Positions 13,504-21,643 of a stretch of DNA of 27,660 bases are shown one piece after another. This DNA comes from a virus, in the IMG/VR virus record IMGVR_UViG_3300021474_000026, positions 1 to 27,660 of that record; one strand, given 5' to 3'. The notes beneath the pieces are model-generated. The model searched no databases, was not told where the DNA came from, and worked only from the letters and a program-made list of their open reading frames with translations. The position numbers were made by a program, and so were the translations under genes. Every line of letters begins with the position of its first letter. Position 1 is the stretch's first letter.

Positions 13504-14411
13504 CGCTTGTCACAGAAGGAATCAATCAGGCGGGCGAATATAACCCGTCATCAACTTTATTGAATCGCGCCCAGAATGAATGGATAGAGGAAATAAAAAA
13601 TGAGATTTGGCATCTTTCAAAGAAGCCGAAGATCCTTCATGTAACAGCCTATGCAATTTCAAATAAAGGCCAATCTCGCTATGCCTTCCCGAAGGATTAT
13701 TCAAGCGATCTATTTTTGACTCTACTATGGGGAAGTTTTACGGGAACTTGTCAGGGTGGTTCAACCAATACAATCACATTGGCTACCAATGATGTATCGG
13801 GAGATAACGTTATCGGTAAGGAAATTTTGATGATGAGCGGAGGGAGTGCCGGCAGTTACGCTCAAATCGTTAATATCGATGCAACTATTCCTAGTGCAAA
13901 AGTAGCCAATATGATCCCCAATTTTAATGTCGCTCCGTCTCCTGGCGACACTTATATGATTATCGATGTCGAGTATCCGGTCGAGACACGTCCTATCTGG
14001 GATTGGGAAGCACGTCAAAAACTTGTCGCGCCCGGCCTTCCGCAGTTTCTTTATCCATTGGGAGATGACCAGGAAGGGTATTTTGTTTTTAATTGCCCTC
14101 CTGATTTCACAAGAGGGATGAGGCTCCGTTATTATTCCGATATAAGTCAGTTAGACGTGAACTCAACCTTAATGAGTGTCCTCTACCGTAAATGGCGCAA
14201 TATTTGGATCAAGGGAATAAAGTTTAGAAAGTTGGCCGATGAGAATGATGACTTAGCTCCTGCGGCTCAACAGGATTACAAGATGGAACTTCGGAATCTT
14301 ATTTACCGTGAAATGTACGGAATGGATATCAGTAACCTAACGGATCGGATCATGGATTTCGATTTTGGAGCTTTGGACAATTATGGCGGCGCAGGAGGGA
14401 CCAAGTGGTGA
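13467..14411 (+). CDS. Head-tail adaptor / connector protein
   Basis: AGGAGG at 13457-13462 precedes ATG 13467. The helical N-terminus (LVTEGINQAGEYNPSSTLLNRAQNEWIEEIKNEIW, quoted in parts: INQAGEYNPSS and RAQNEWIEEI) is followed by YAFPKDYSSDLFL. There is a beta insertion at about 90-165 and a C-terminal helical hairpin (KLADENDDLAPAAQQDYKME). The pattern of N-terminal helices, a YxLPxDF motif and a final basic helix near RxWxxY is that of P22 gp4-like adaptors, which attach below the portal and hold the tail. The position between head and tail genes agrees. The central insertion is larger than in most members of this group. Confidence 0.7.
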   Translation: MPVVIPPNPNLLALVTEGINQAGEYNPSSTLLNRAQNEWIEEIKNEIWHLSKKPKILHVTAYAISNKGQSRYAFPKDYSSDLFLTLLWGSFTGTCQGGSTNTITLATNDVSGDNVIGKEILMMSGGSAGSYAQIVNIDATIPSAKVANMIPNFNVAPSPGDTYMIIDVEYPVETRPIWDWEARQKLVAPGLPQFLYPLGDDQEGYFVFNCPPDFTRGMRLRYYSDISQLDVNSTLMSVLYRKWRNIWIKGIKFRKLADENDDLAPAAQQDYKMELRNLIYREMYGMDISNLTDRIMDFDFGALDNYGGAGGTKW

Positions 14412-15349
14412 AGAAACTGATTTGGTGCATATTGGCAGTTGGATCGGTCCTGATTGTGCCGAATCTTTATTCAGCTATTGGAGGAGGTCCAGGCGGGATA
14501 TCCATTAACTTTATAGAAAATCAGGGTTCTACCGTAACTCAGCGCCAATATTTGAATTTTACAGGGACAGGAGTTACAGCAGTTGATAACTCAACCATGT
14601 CGCGGACCGATGTCATTATTAATGGAAGCACAGGGACAGGAGGTGGATTGGTTGTGACTGGAACTCCCCAGATAAATTATGAAGTTGTTTGGAATGGGTC
14701 GGGTGCAGTTTGGGCAGCGGAAGGGACAAGTTTTTCTTTTGGGATAAATTCTTTCTCTGATTCTCAACCGGGAACGATTGAGGAAGGCGTAGGAGTCTGG
14801 AAATCAACCGGGAATATTTCTTTCACTGCAAGTTATAACAATGGCCCAGCAACCGGCGGTTATGTCTCTTTCGGAGGGTGGTCTAATCTTACTCTAACGA
14901 ATACATTCCAGGGTCCTACGGTAACAGTCGCAAATACAAATTTCCCTTCTGTAGGGGGAACCGTTGTTTTTACTCTGAATGCGACGAACGGGACCAGTTC
15001 TCCGACAGCAACAATAACCCACACATTTAACAATGATCGATATTATGGAGTGAGTACTCTTCAAAGCGGATGGACCTCCGGACAGGTTTTGGCTTTCGGT
15101 ACAAACGATTTGGTCAATTCTATACCGAATACGTTTACGGTAAATCCTGGAGCCGGCCAATATATCGTAAATGCCTATCCTTCTCGCCTGGGGACCTCAT
15201 CTTATAGTGTTGGCGGGTTTTCGGGAGGATTCAATTCTCCTCAAACTGTTTCAGTGACGAATGCATCCGGTTTCACAGAAAATTATTACGTCTATTCGAG
15301 TGTTAATTCAAATCTAGGCAGCACCACGGTGGTGGTTACAACTCCATGA
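14408..15349 (+). CDS. Fibre-like beta protein with Sec signal peptide
   Basis: AGGAGGG at 14394-14400 favours GTG 14408 over GTG 14405. The N-terminus KKLIWCILAVGSVLIVPNLYSA is a typical signal peptide with likely cleavage near Tyr-Ser-Ala. The mature part is Gly/Thr/Ser/Asn-rich beta structure. Its C-terminal domain (DRYYGVSTLQSGW ... SYSVGGFSGGF ... VTNASGFTENYYVYSS ... LGSTTVVV) recurs in phage tail-fibre and baseplate-associated proteins. Virion fibres normally fold in the cytoplasm, so the signal is unexpected. It could be an exported surface protein, or the hydrophobic N-terminus may serve as an anchor. It is followed by another signal-bearing gene (ATGA overlap). Confidence 0.7.
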   Translation: MKKLIWCILAVGSVLIVPNLYSAIGGGPGGISINFIENQGSTVTQRQYLNFTGTGVTAVDNSTMSRTDVIINGSTGTGGGLVVTGTPQINYEVVWNGSGAVWAAEGTSFSFGINSFSDSQPGTIEEGVGVWKSTGNISFTASYNNGPATGGYVSFGGWSNLTLTNTFQGPTVTVANTNFPSVGGTVVFTLNATNGTSSPTATITHTFNNDRYYGVSTLQSGWTSGQVLAFGTNDLVNSIPNTFTVNPGAGQYIVNAYPSRLGTSSYSVGGFSGGFNSPQTVSVTNASGFTENYYVYSSVNSNLGSTTVVVTTP

Positions 15350-18300
15350 AAAAATTACTGTTATCCCTTATCGGATTGGCTTTAAGTTCAATAGCCTTCG
15401 GGAATCCCGGAGACGTAACCACAATTAACACGATCAGCCCACAAAACTACCCGAATTCATTTCAATATATCGTTCGCTCAACTGACGTTTTTGTAAGCAC
15501 TTTGACTTTTACGAAGAACCTTGGATCAGCCGATGTCAATCTCCAACATGCCATGAACACGATTGACCAATTAAGTTCAAGCGCAGGGACCATCAGTACC
15601 ATCACGGCTGGAACTGGAATAACTGTGACCAATTCAACCGGACCCATCGTTACTATATCAGCCACAGGAACAGGAAGCGGCAACATCAGCACGATGACCG
15701 CTGGGCCAGGAATCACTTTGACAAACTCAACGGGTCCAGTAACAATCATTCAGGTGACCAGCACTACGGTCTCAGCGGGATCCTACACTAACACAAACCT
15801 GACGGTGAATGCCCAAGGTCAAATAACCGCTGCCTCTAACGGATCGGCGGGAAGTTCAGGATCGATCAGCACGATCACGGCGGGCGTGGGAATCAGTGTT
15901 GTGAATTCAACAGGTCCCAACGTGACCATTTCCGCAACGGGCGCCGGCGGTTCTGGTTCCATCAGTACCATAACAGCAGGAGCCAATATCGTTGTTACCA
16001 ATTCGACAGGCCCAAATGTAACTGTTGCGCTTTCTTCAAATGTATCTATCGCTACAATAACCGTTACAAATTACGGATCATTCACGAATGTTTCTACTAT
16101 GACTTTCTCTTTAGGAACAGATTTGAATCTTGGGTATCTAACTCCAAGCACCTATTTGGGTGTAGATGCTAATGGGAACGTGATAAGTACAACAACTCCA
16201 ACCGGTAGCGGTGGGTCTATTGGAACTATAACGGCAGGATCAAATATTATTGTTACTAATTCAACAGGACCGAATGTAACAGTGTCATTGTCTTCAAACG
16301 TAACCGTATCTACATTAACTGTTACTAGCTACGGTGCTTTTACAAATGTGTCATCTATGACCTTTTCGGCGGGAACTGATCTTATCTTAAATTATTTAAC
16401 CCCAAATAGTTATTTGGCTGTTGATGGGAACGGGAATGTTATCAGCACAACCACGCCGACCGGAGGAGGTGGTGGAGGTGGAAGTGGTGCTTTGAATACT
16501 CAACTCAATGGTTCTGGGGTCGTAACTACATCCACGCTTAATGTTCTGAGCCCATTAACCATGACAAATATTGGTGGCGTTGGAACGTTAGGAGCAAACG
16601 TTATAAATAATCAAAGTTCAAATCAGAGTGGCTCTGTTTTCAATGTTTCAAGTGGAACAGATCAGGGAACGCTTTATGTATCTACATTGGCTCTTATTGG
16701 TTCAACTACATATGGACAGTATGCAATCGATGAAACCGGGACTGGAATAAATCAGCAAATGAATTTTACCCTTGCAGGAACAAATATGGCTTATTTTGAT
16801 AATGGGGGTGGACTAAATTTAATTGGTACCGGGAATGCCTTATCTTTTCGTGATCGAACCTTACCCGTATATACAACCGTTGATTTTACCAATAACAAAA
16901 CTTGGCAAATCTATTCTGTTGGGACTAGCGGCGGTAATTTTGGTCCCATGTTTGATATGGGACTTGATAATGGGCAAGCAACTATCGGATCGGTGGCGTA
17001 TGGTTATGATGGAAATACAGCTGGAGCACAATTATTGATTCTTCCCTACACATCTAGCACGATAGGGCAAATTATAAAAGGACAATCTGGACAGAGCGCA
17101 GATTTGTTGGATTTGGAAACAAATTCGGGACTTGTTTTGGGATCTTTTAACAGTTCCGGATTTTTGACCAACGCTCAGATAAGCACCCAATATATAACAG
17201 ATTACGCGAATGCAGTTGGCTATTGGGCAATGGCTCAGATTTCTGGAACTTCAATCCAAGCTGTCAATAGGGTCGCGACAATGACAGTGGTGGGCGTACA
17301 GGGGGCATCCGGTCAATCTGCGGATTTGCAAGATTGGAAAAATTCATCTAATAGTGTTTTAGCTTCTGTTTCTTCGGTTGGATCTATAACTACGCCAAAT
17401 TTAACCGATAGTGCTTTGACTTCCGGGCAATGTGTACAGGCTGGTAGCGGCGGTCTACTTGAGACAACGGGTTCTCCTTGTGGTTCTGGCGGTGGGGGGT
17501 CTGGTGGAACAACGAATTGGCAATCAAATGGGTCATTCATTGTAAATTCTGCCTCAGCAAATTTTGTTTCTCCTCTTACCCTGACGAGCGTGGGTGGCGT
17601 AGCGACGATCGGAGACAATTCCATTTTCAACCAAACTACACGCCAAGCCGGGGCGGCTCTTTACGTAGATTCAGCGACAGCTGGGATCGGTACAATTCTT
17701 CAGCAAAACGATGAAACCGGGAACGGACCAATATCCATAAATCTTTTTACGACCACCGAAAATGAACCGAATCAATTTATTCATGATGCGGTGATTCATG
17801 CCATCATTCCCAATCCATCGGGGAACGATCCTGAACTTGGCGGTGGTTTTGTTATTAGCGCTGGGACAATGCCATTTAATCAGAATGATATAAATTATCG
17901 CCAACCCTATATGGCTCTTTCGCCAAGTAATACGCCATCAACCAATCCTGGATTTATTTCTTTTTTCAATGGCAGCACAACGCCAGAAGTTGAATTGACC
18001 AGCACAACCGTTCAAGCAACAAAAAAGATTTTGGTTTCACCAACGGGCGCACAGGGTGAAATTGATTTAGGTGCATCCTCCGGAGGAACTTATGTTGGTC
18101 TGAAATCGAGCGCGACCATAGCGACATCGACTGTTTGGACGCTTCCGAATGCCGATGGATCTTCTGGACAAGTGATGGCAACCGATGGGAATAAAAATCT
18201 TTATTTTACAACGATTAGTGGTGGTAGCGGGAGCGGGATTGTTTCTCCGGGAACATTTACATGGATCAATAATTTTGGAATGTCTGTTTCAACATTAGTT

Positions 18301-19332
18301 GCGACTTCTTCCATTACTTTAACAAATGGGAACCTTATCCTACCGTCGGCTACCGCTTCCCCTCCTGGCGCAGGACTATCATTACAGTTTAGCGATGGTG
18401 GAGGTTTCTGGGAAAACACATTAGATTCAAATTCCCTTAATTATTCTTATGATGGGACGATAACAAACAGACTTTTCCGTTTCGGTGGATCGAACGCTAA
18501 TTTCTACAAGCCTCTTTATCTAGATGTTGGTACTCTTTCGATGTCCGGAGGTTATACACCAACGATTAGTTTGCAATCTGACTATACCAGCAATTCGTCT
18601 TCGTATACGGTTCTTTCTCTTAATCATGGCATATCAAATGGGGCCAATGCGTATATGGCTTTAAAAGATTCCGGTCCGAATCCAGCCGGTTCTTCAGTAG
18701 GCCAATATTTTGTTATCGGTACCAATCAAAGCGCAAGACAGAATCAAAGCACTGTCGCGCCCGGAACAGATCTTTTGACTATCGATGTTAGCACTCAATC
18801 GACAAATGGGAATACTCAGATTAACGGTGTGCTTACCGTTGTCAGCGCAAGTACACAACCTTCAACATTAACTACTGGCCTTATCGTGAGTGGCGGCGCT
18901 GCCATTTTGCAAGGAATGAATTCGTCGACGCTATCATCTGCTGGTAATTATGGGGAGAGATTTTCTAGTAGCGTCCTAACTGCTACAAATATCCCAACTA
19001 CAACGCAGTGGGGTGATTTAGCATCTATAAATTTAACAACGGGTGCATGGATTGTTACGCTTCAGGAATGCGAACAATCTGCGGGTGCAACCATAACCAG
19101 TGGCGGATTTATTGCCATTAGCACAACCTCCGGTAACAATTCCGGTGGTCTTAATTATCCAGATAATGAGATTGAATTACCTTTAGCGGCCACAACCGAT
19201 GGATGCGGGACCATATCCGGATACCAACTTAATCTAGCTTCCAATACAACCATATACGCAAAAATGCAAGATGCTTATAGTCTGGGTCAGCCGACAATGA
19301 AAGGGCGGATCTCAGCGAATCGGATCTATTGA
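15346..19332 (+). CDS. Giant repetitive tail-fibre-like protein with signal peptide (1328 aa)
   Basis: The first residues MKKLLLSLIGLALSSIAFG form a clear signal peptide. A repeat region (about 80-370) has five copies of ISTITAGxxIxVTNSTGPNVTV, two of them within 86-residue duplicated units. Gly/Ser linkers occur at 373-381 and 713-721. Two related modules follow each other: SPLTMTNIGGVGTLG/SPLTLTSVGGVATIG, and GQSADLLDLETNSGLVLGSF/GQSADLQDWKNSSNSVLASV. The latter are typical phage fibre shaft motifs. The C-terminus (SLGQPTMKGRISANRIY) is a likely trimerisation or receptor tip. It begins inside the previous gene's stop. A long extracellular adhesin is the alternative reading. Confidence 0.8.
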   Translation: MKKLLLSLIGLALSSIAFGNPGDVTTINTISPQNYPNSFQYIVRSTDVFVSTLTFTKNLGSADVNLQHAMNTIDQLSSSAGTISTITAGTGITVTNSTGPIVTISATGTGSGNISTMTAGPGITLTNSTGPVTIIQVTSTTVSAGSYTNTNLTVNAQGQITAASNGSAGSSGSISTITAGVGISVVNSTGPNVTISATGAGGSGSISTITAGANIVVTNSTGPNVTVALSSNVSIATITVTNYGSFTNVSTMTFSLGTDLNLGYLTPSTYLGVDANGNVISTTTPTGSGGSIGTITAGSNIIVTNSTGPNVTVSLSSNVTVSTLTVTSYGAFTNVSSMTFSAGTDLILNYLTPNSYLAVDGNGNVISTTTPTGGGGGGGSGALNTQLNGSGVVTTSTLNVLSPLTMTNIGGVGTLGANVINNQSSNQSGSVFNVSSGTDQGTLYVSTLALIGSTTYGQYAIDETGTGINQQMNFTLAGTNMAYFDNGGGLNLIGTGNALSFRDRTLPVYTTVDFTNNKTWQIYSVGTSGGNFGPMFDMGLDNGQATIGSVAYGYDGNTAGAQLLILPYTSSTIGQIIKGQSGQSADLLDLETNSGLVLGSFNSSGFLTNAQISTQYITDYANAVGYWAMAQISGTSIQAVNRVATMTVVGVQGASGQSADLQDWKNSSNSVLASVSSVGSITTPNLTDSALTSGQCVQAGSGGLLETTGSPCGSGGGGSGGTTNWQSNGSFIVNSASANFVSPLTLTSVGGVATIGDNSIFNQTTRQAGAALYVDSATAGIGTILQQNDETGNGPISINLFTTTENEPNQFIHDAVIHAIIPNPSGNDPELGGGFVISAGTMPFNQNDINYRQPYMALSPSNTPSTNPGFISFFNGSTTPEVELTSTTVQATKKILVSPTGAQGEIDLGASSGGTYVGLKSSATIATSTVWTLPNADGSSGQVMATDGNKNLYFTTISGGSGSGIVSPGTFTWINNFGMSVSTLVATSSITLTNGNLILPSATASPPGAGLSLQFSDGGGFWENTLDSNSLNYSYDGTITNRLFRFGGSNANFYKPLYLDVGTLSMSGGYTPTISLQSDYTSNSSSYTVLSLNHGISNGANAYMALKDSGPNPAGSSVGQYFVIGTNQSARQNQSTVAPGTDLLTIDVSTQSTNGNTQINGVLTVVSASTQPSTLTTGLIVSGGAAILQGMNSSTLSSAGNYGERFSSSVLTATNIPTTTQWGDLASINLTTGAWIVTLQECEQSAGATITSGGFIAISTTSGNNSGGLNYPDNEIELPLAATTDGCGTISGYQLNLASNTTIYAKMQDAYSLGQPTMKGRISANRIY
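15970..16485 (+). repeat. Two tandem 258-bp units in the fibre gene
   Basis: Unit 1 spans 15970-16227 and unit 2 spans 16228-16485, each encoding 86 residues that start ITAGANIVV or ITAGSNIIV and end near STTTPTG. Protein similarity is high (TNSTGPNVTV, FTNVS, MTFS, GTDL, YLTP, NGNVISTTTPTG all shared) while synonymous bases differ, so the duplication is not recent. Three shorter, related units of the same ITAG...NSTGP motif lie upstream between about 15590 and 15950. Confidence 0.75.
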
Positions 19333-19925
19333 TGAAAAAGTTTATGTATTTTATTTTATTATTATTTTTATCATGCTCCGCATGGTGTACGTCCTATGGT
19401 CCTTTTTTCCCATCGGCATGCACAAATGCGGTTAGTGTAGGTGGTGTAGGGGATTGGGCCAATCCGACCAATGCTGAAGTAGAAGATAGTGTTTATTCTA
19501 CTTTCAATGAAGTTGAATCTTATTATTTATACTGTAGTAATTTTGATTTTTCTAGTATTCCTCCTAATTTTTTTATTACTGGAATTCAAGTAGGTATGAA
19601 AAGAATAGATATAAATGGTAATGGTGTTGTAGATACATTTGTTCAATTATTTGAATCTGGCGGTCCTGTTGGTAATAATTATGGAGACAATGTTGATCCA
19701 TGGCCTACCGTTGATACATGGAATTATTATGGTGGACAGAATGATTTATGGGGATTACCAATAACATTGGCTACCATCAAAGATTCTTCTTTTGGATGCG
19801 GAATAGAAGCTGGTAAAATTAATGGACCACCATTATTTGGCATTGACGCTGAATCGATAACTGTTTTTGGTCAGAATCAGACAACAATTTATAAGGGGAA
19901 TATTGACAATGCGAATATTCGTTGA
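19332..19925 (+). CDS. Secreted beta-sandwich protein (about 197 aa)
   Basis: ATG 19332 overlaps the previous stop (TGATG). MKKFMYFILLLFLSCSAWC is a signal peptide. There is Cys in the h-region end but no standard lipobox. The mature domain reads GDWANPTNAEVEDSVYSTF, then FDFSSIPPNFFITGIQVGMKR and GGQNDLWGLPITLATIKDSSFG, ending in ESITVFGQ. The order GxWxNPTNAxxxDxxYAT ... FxFSIPxxxxIxGIxVxxxR ... LWGxxxTxxxIxxSxFG marks a jelly-roll-like domain common in phage and environmental proteins, probably carbohydrate- or surface-binding. The gene is very AT-rich compared with the head genes, which suggests a different origin. Confidence 0.65.
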   Translation: MKKFMYFILLLFLSCSAWCTSYGPFFPSACTNAVSVGGVGDWANPTNAEVEDSVYSTFNEVESYYLYCSNFDFSSIPPNFFITGIQVGMKRIDINGNGVVDTFVQLFESGGPVGNNYGDNVDPWPTVDTWNYYGGQNDLWGLPITLATIKDSSFGCGIEAGKINGPPLFGIDAESITVFGQNQTTIYKGNIDNANIR

Positions 19926-19948
19926 GTTTAAAATGGTTCAACGTTAAT

Positions 19949-21640
19949 ATGAAAAAGATTTTGTTCTTACTTTTTTTATTAAGTGTTCCATGTTTTGGAT
20001 CAGGAATAACAATTTCCGGTAAAGGTAATGGAACAATATCTATAAATCCATTATCTAATACCTCATTCCCTTCAACACCTATTTATATCCAGAATGCGAT
20101 AACAAGCGGAAGCTCTTTCGTCACAAGTATTTCTGTGTCTTCTACTCAGCCTGTTGTTACTGGGGATTTGATCGTTATCGGAGTTTCATCTCTGATGTCG
20201 CAAGGATCTACTGCAACGATCAGTGTTACAGACGGAGTTAATAATTATCAACGCATCTCCTGTTTGCCAGCTCAGATTATCGGTAACGCTCTCTATGGCA
20301 TAACTTGGTTCTATGCCACTGCATCCAAGAATCAAATTGTAACGGCGACAGCAACACTTAATAATCAGTCTTTTTCAAATATGTGGCTTTCAGAATGGGG
20401 TGGTGGTCCGTTCGCTTTTGATGGCGCGACACCATTCACATCATACCAGTTGAGTTCAACGCCATCTCTAACTCCTTATTTATTTGGATCATCCTCTAAT
20501 CCGGACCTAGTATTGAATATGGCAAATCAGAGCAACGGAATTTCATCATGGACTCCATCGAGCGGATATACAATGCTGGTAAACCAACCTTTTACAGGAG
20601 TGGCGCCAGCAGGGGTAGCATGTGAATATTCCATTGTTGCCGGTACATTTTCAAATTCAGGTTGGACCATGCAATACAGTACATTGCCAGTTCAAATGGG
20701 AACTATCGCATTTACAGCTGGTAAAAAAACGACAGTACAAAAATATATCGCTGAATTTTTTACAAATTCGTCTCCAAATTATTCTTCAACAACATATTGC
20801 GCTCTAGGGATGGCGACAAATTCAGATGGGATTTCAAGGTGGAATCCTCTCCCAGCGGATCTCATAATGAACAATGTGGCTTCCGGGAATATAAGCCTTC
20901 TGCGTGACCCATCAACTATTTTACATTGGAACGGAAAATATTACATGGCCTATACCAATGCTTCTGGGAATACAACTAATACCATATCGGTTTCTTCATC
21001 GTCAGATATGTTCAACTGGTATCATAATTGTGATATAGATTTTTCAGGATTTGTAGGATCTGGTAGTGAGGAAGCCGTTGCCGGACCGCAATGGTTCGTC
21101 GATACCAATAATCAGCTATATTTGTTCGAATTCGGTGGAGTGCATTATTTTGATTTGAATGCAGATAGTATGACCTATGTTACACCAACAGATAATATTG
21201 GATTAACAACATGGGGTTCTCCTTCCATCGTTCATTTCAACAACAGTCTTCCTCCGCCAGCAATTTTTTATGACCCATTCCCAATATTGGTTGGAACAAC
21301 TTATTATATGTATTCTGGAAATTTAACAACAAATTCTTTTAACCATGCGTTGCTGGTTTCGATTTCAAGCTCGGTTGTAGGTCCATATACCGTCTTTTCC
21401 ACGACAACATTTGGGTTTTCTAATTACGAAAGCCCTTGTACAGTAAATACCAGCGGTAATAATTTCACTGTTTATCTTGATGCACTTGGAGATGGTGAAT
21501 ATTACTCCTTATCAACTTCTGGTCCTACTGGTCCGTATACAAATCCAACTCCGCTTCAACCAATTTACGGTAATTCAATCCTTATGCAAGGTTTGAGTGT
21601 TAATCAAACTTCTGTCAATTCGATAATAATAAGTCCATAG
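19949..21640 (+). CDS. Secreted protein with GH43-like five-bladed propeller
   Basis: The frame is open from TTG 19922, which overlaps the previous stop (TTGA), but ATG 19949 begins a clean signal peptide (MKKILFLLFLLSVPCFGSG). Residues about 30-265 form a beta-rich domain (SSTQPVVTGDLIVIGVSS, SGYTMLVNQPF). The C-terminal half resembles the GH43/GH32/GH68 propeller superfamily: RDPSTILHWNGKYYMAYT with Asp320, FYDPFPILVGTTYYMYSG with Asp442, YESPCTVN with Glu494, plus SSDMFNWY and VVGPYTVF. Base, pKa-modulating Asp and acid Glu could be these three residues. The protein may cleave arabinan-, xylan- or fructan-like host glycans as a depolymerase. Activity is inferred. Confidence 0.7.
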   Translation: MKKILFLLFLLSVPCFGSGITISGKGNGTISINPLSNTSFPSTPIYIQNAITSGSSFVTSISVSSTQPVVTGDLIVIGVSSLMSQGSTATISVTDGVNNYQRISCLPAQIIGNALYGITWFYATASKNQIVTATATLNNQSFSNMWLSEWGGGPFAFDGATPFTSYQLSSTPSLTPYLFGSSSNPDLVLNMANQSNGISSWTPSSGYTMLVNQPFTGVAPAGVACEYSIVAGTFSNSGWTMQYSTLPVQMGTIAFTAGKKTTVQKYIAEFFTNSSPNYSSTTYCALGMATNSDGISRWNPLPADLIMNNVASGNISLLRDPSTILHWNGKYYMAYTNASGNTTNTISVSSSSDMFNWYHNCDIDFSGFVGSGSEEAVAGPQWFVDTNNQLYLFEFGGVHYFDLNADSMTYVTPTDNIGLTTWGSPSIVHFNNSLPPPAIFYDPFPILVGTTYYMYSGNLTTNSFNHALLVSISSSVVGPYTVFSTTTFGFSNYESPCTVNTSGNNFTVYLDALGDGEYYSLSTSGPTGPYTNPTPLQPIYGNSILMQGLSVNQTSVNSIIISP

Positions 21641-21643
21641 AAA

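Noticed and set aside
15462-15749. Reverse-strand valine/proline-rich frames opposite the fibre repeats
   Set aside because: Their repeated VMVLM-type sequence simply reflects the antisense of the ITAG/NSTGP repeats; the sense strand carries clear fibre motifs.
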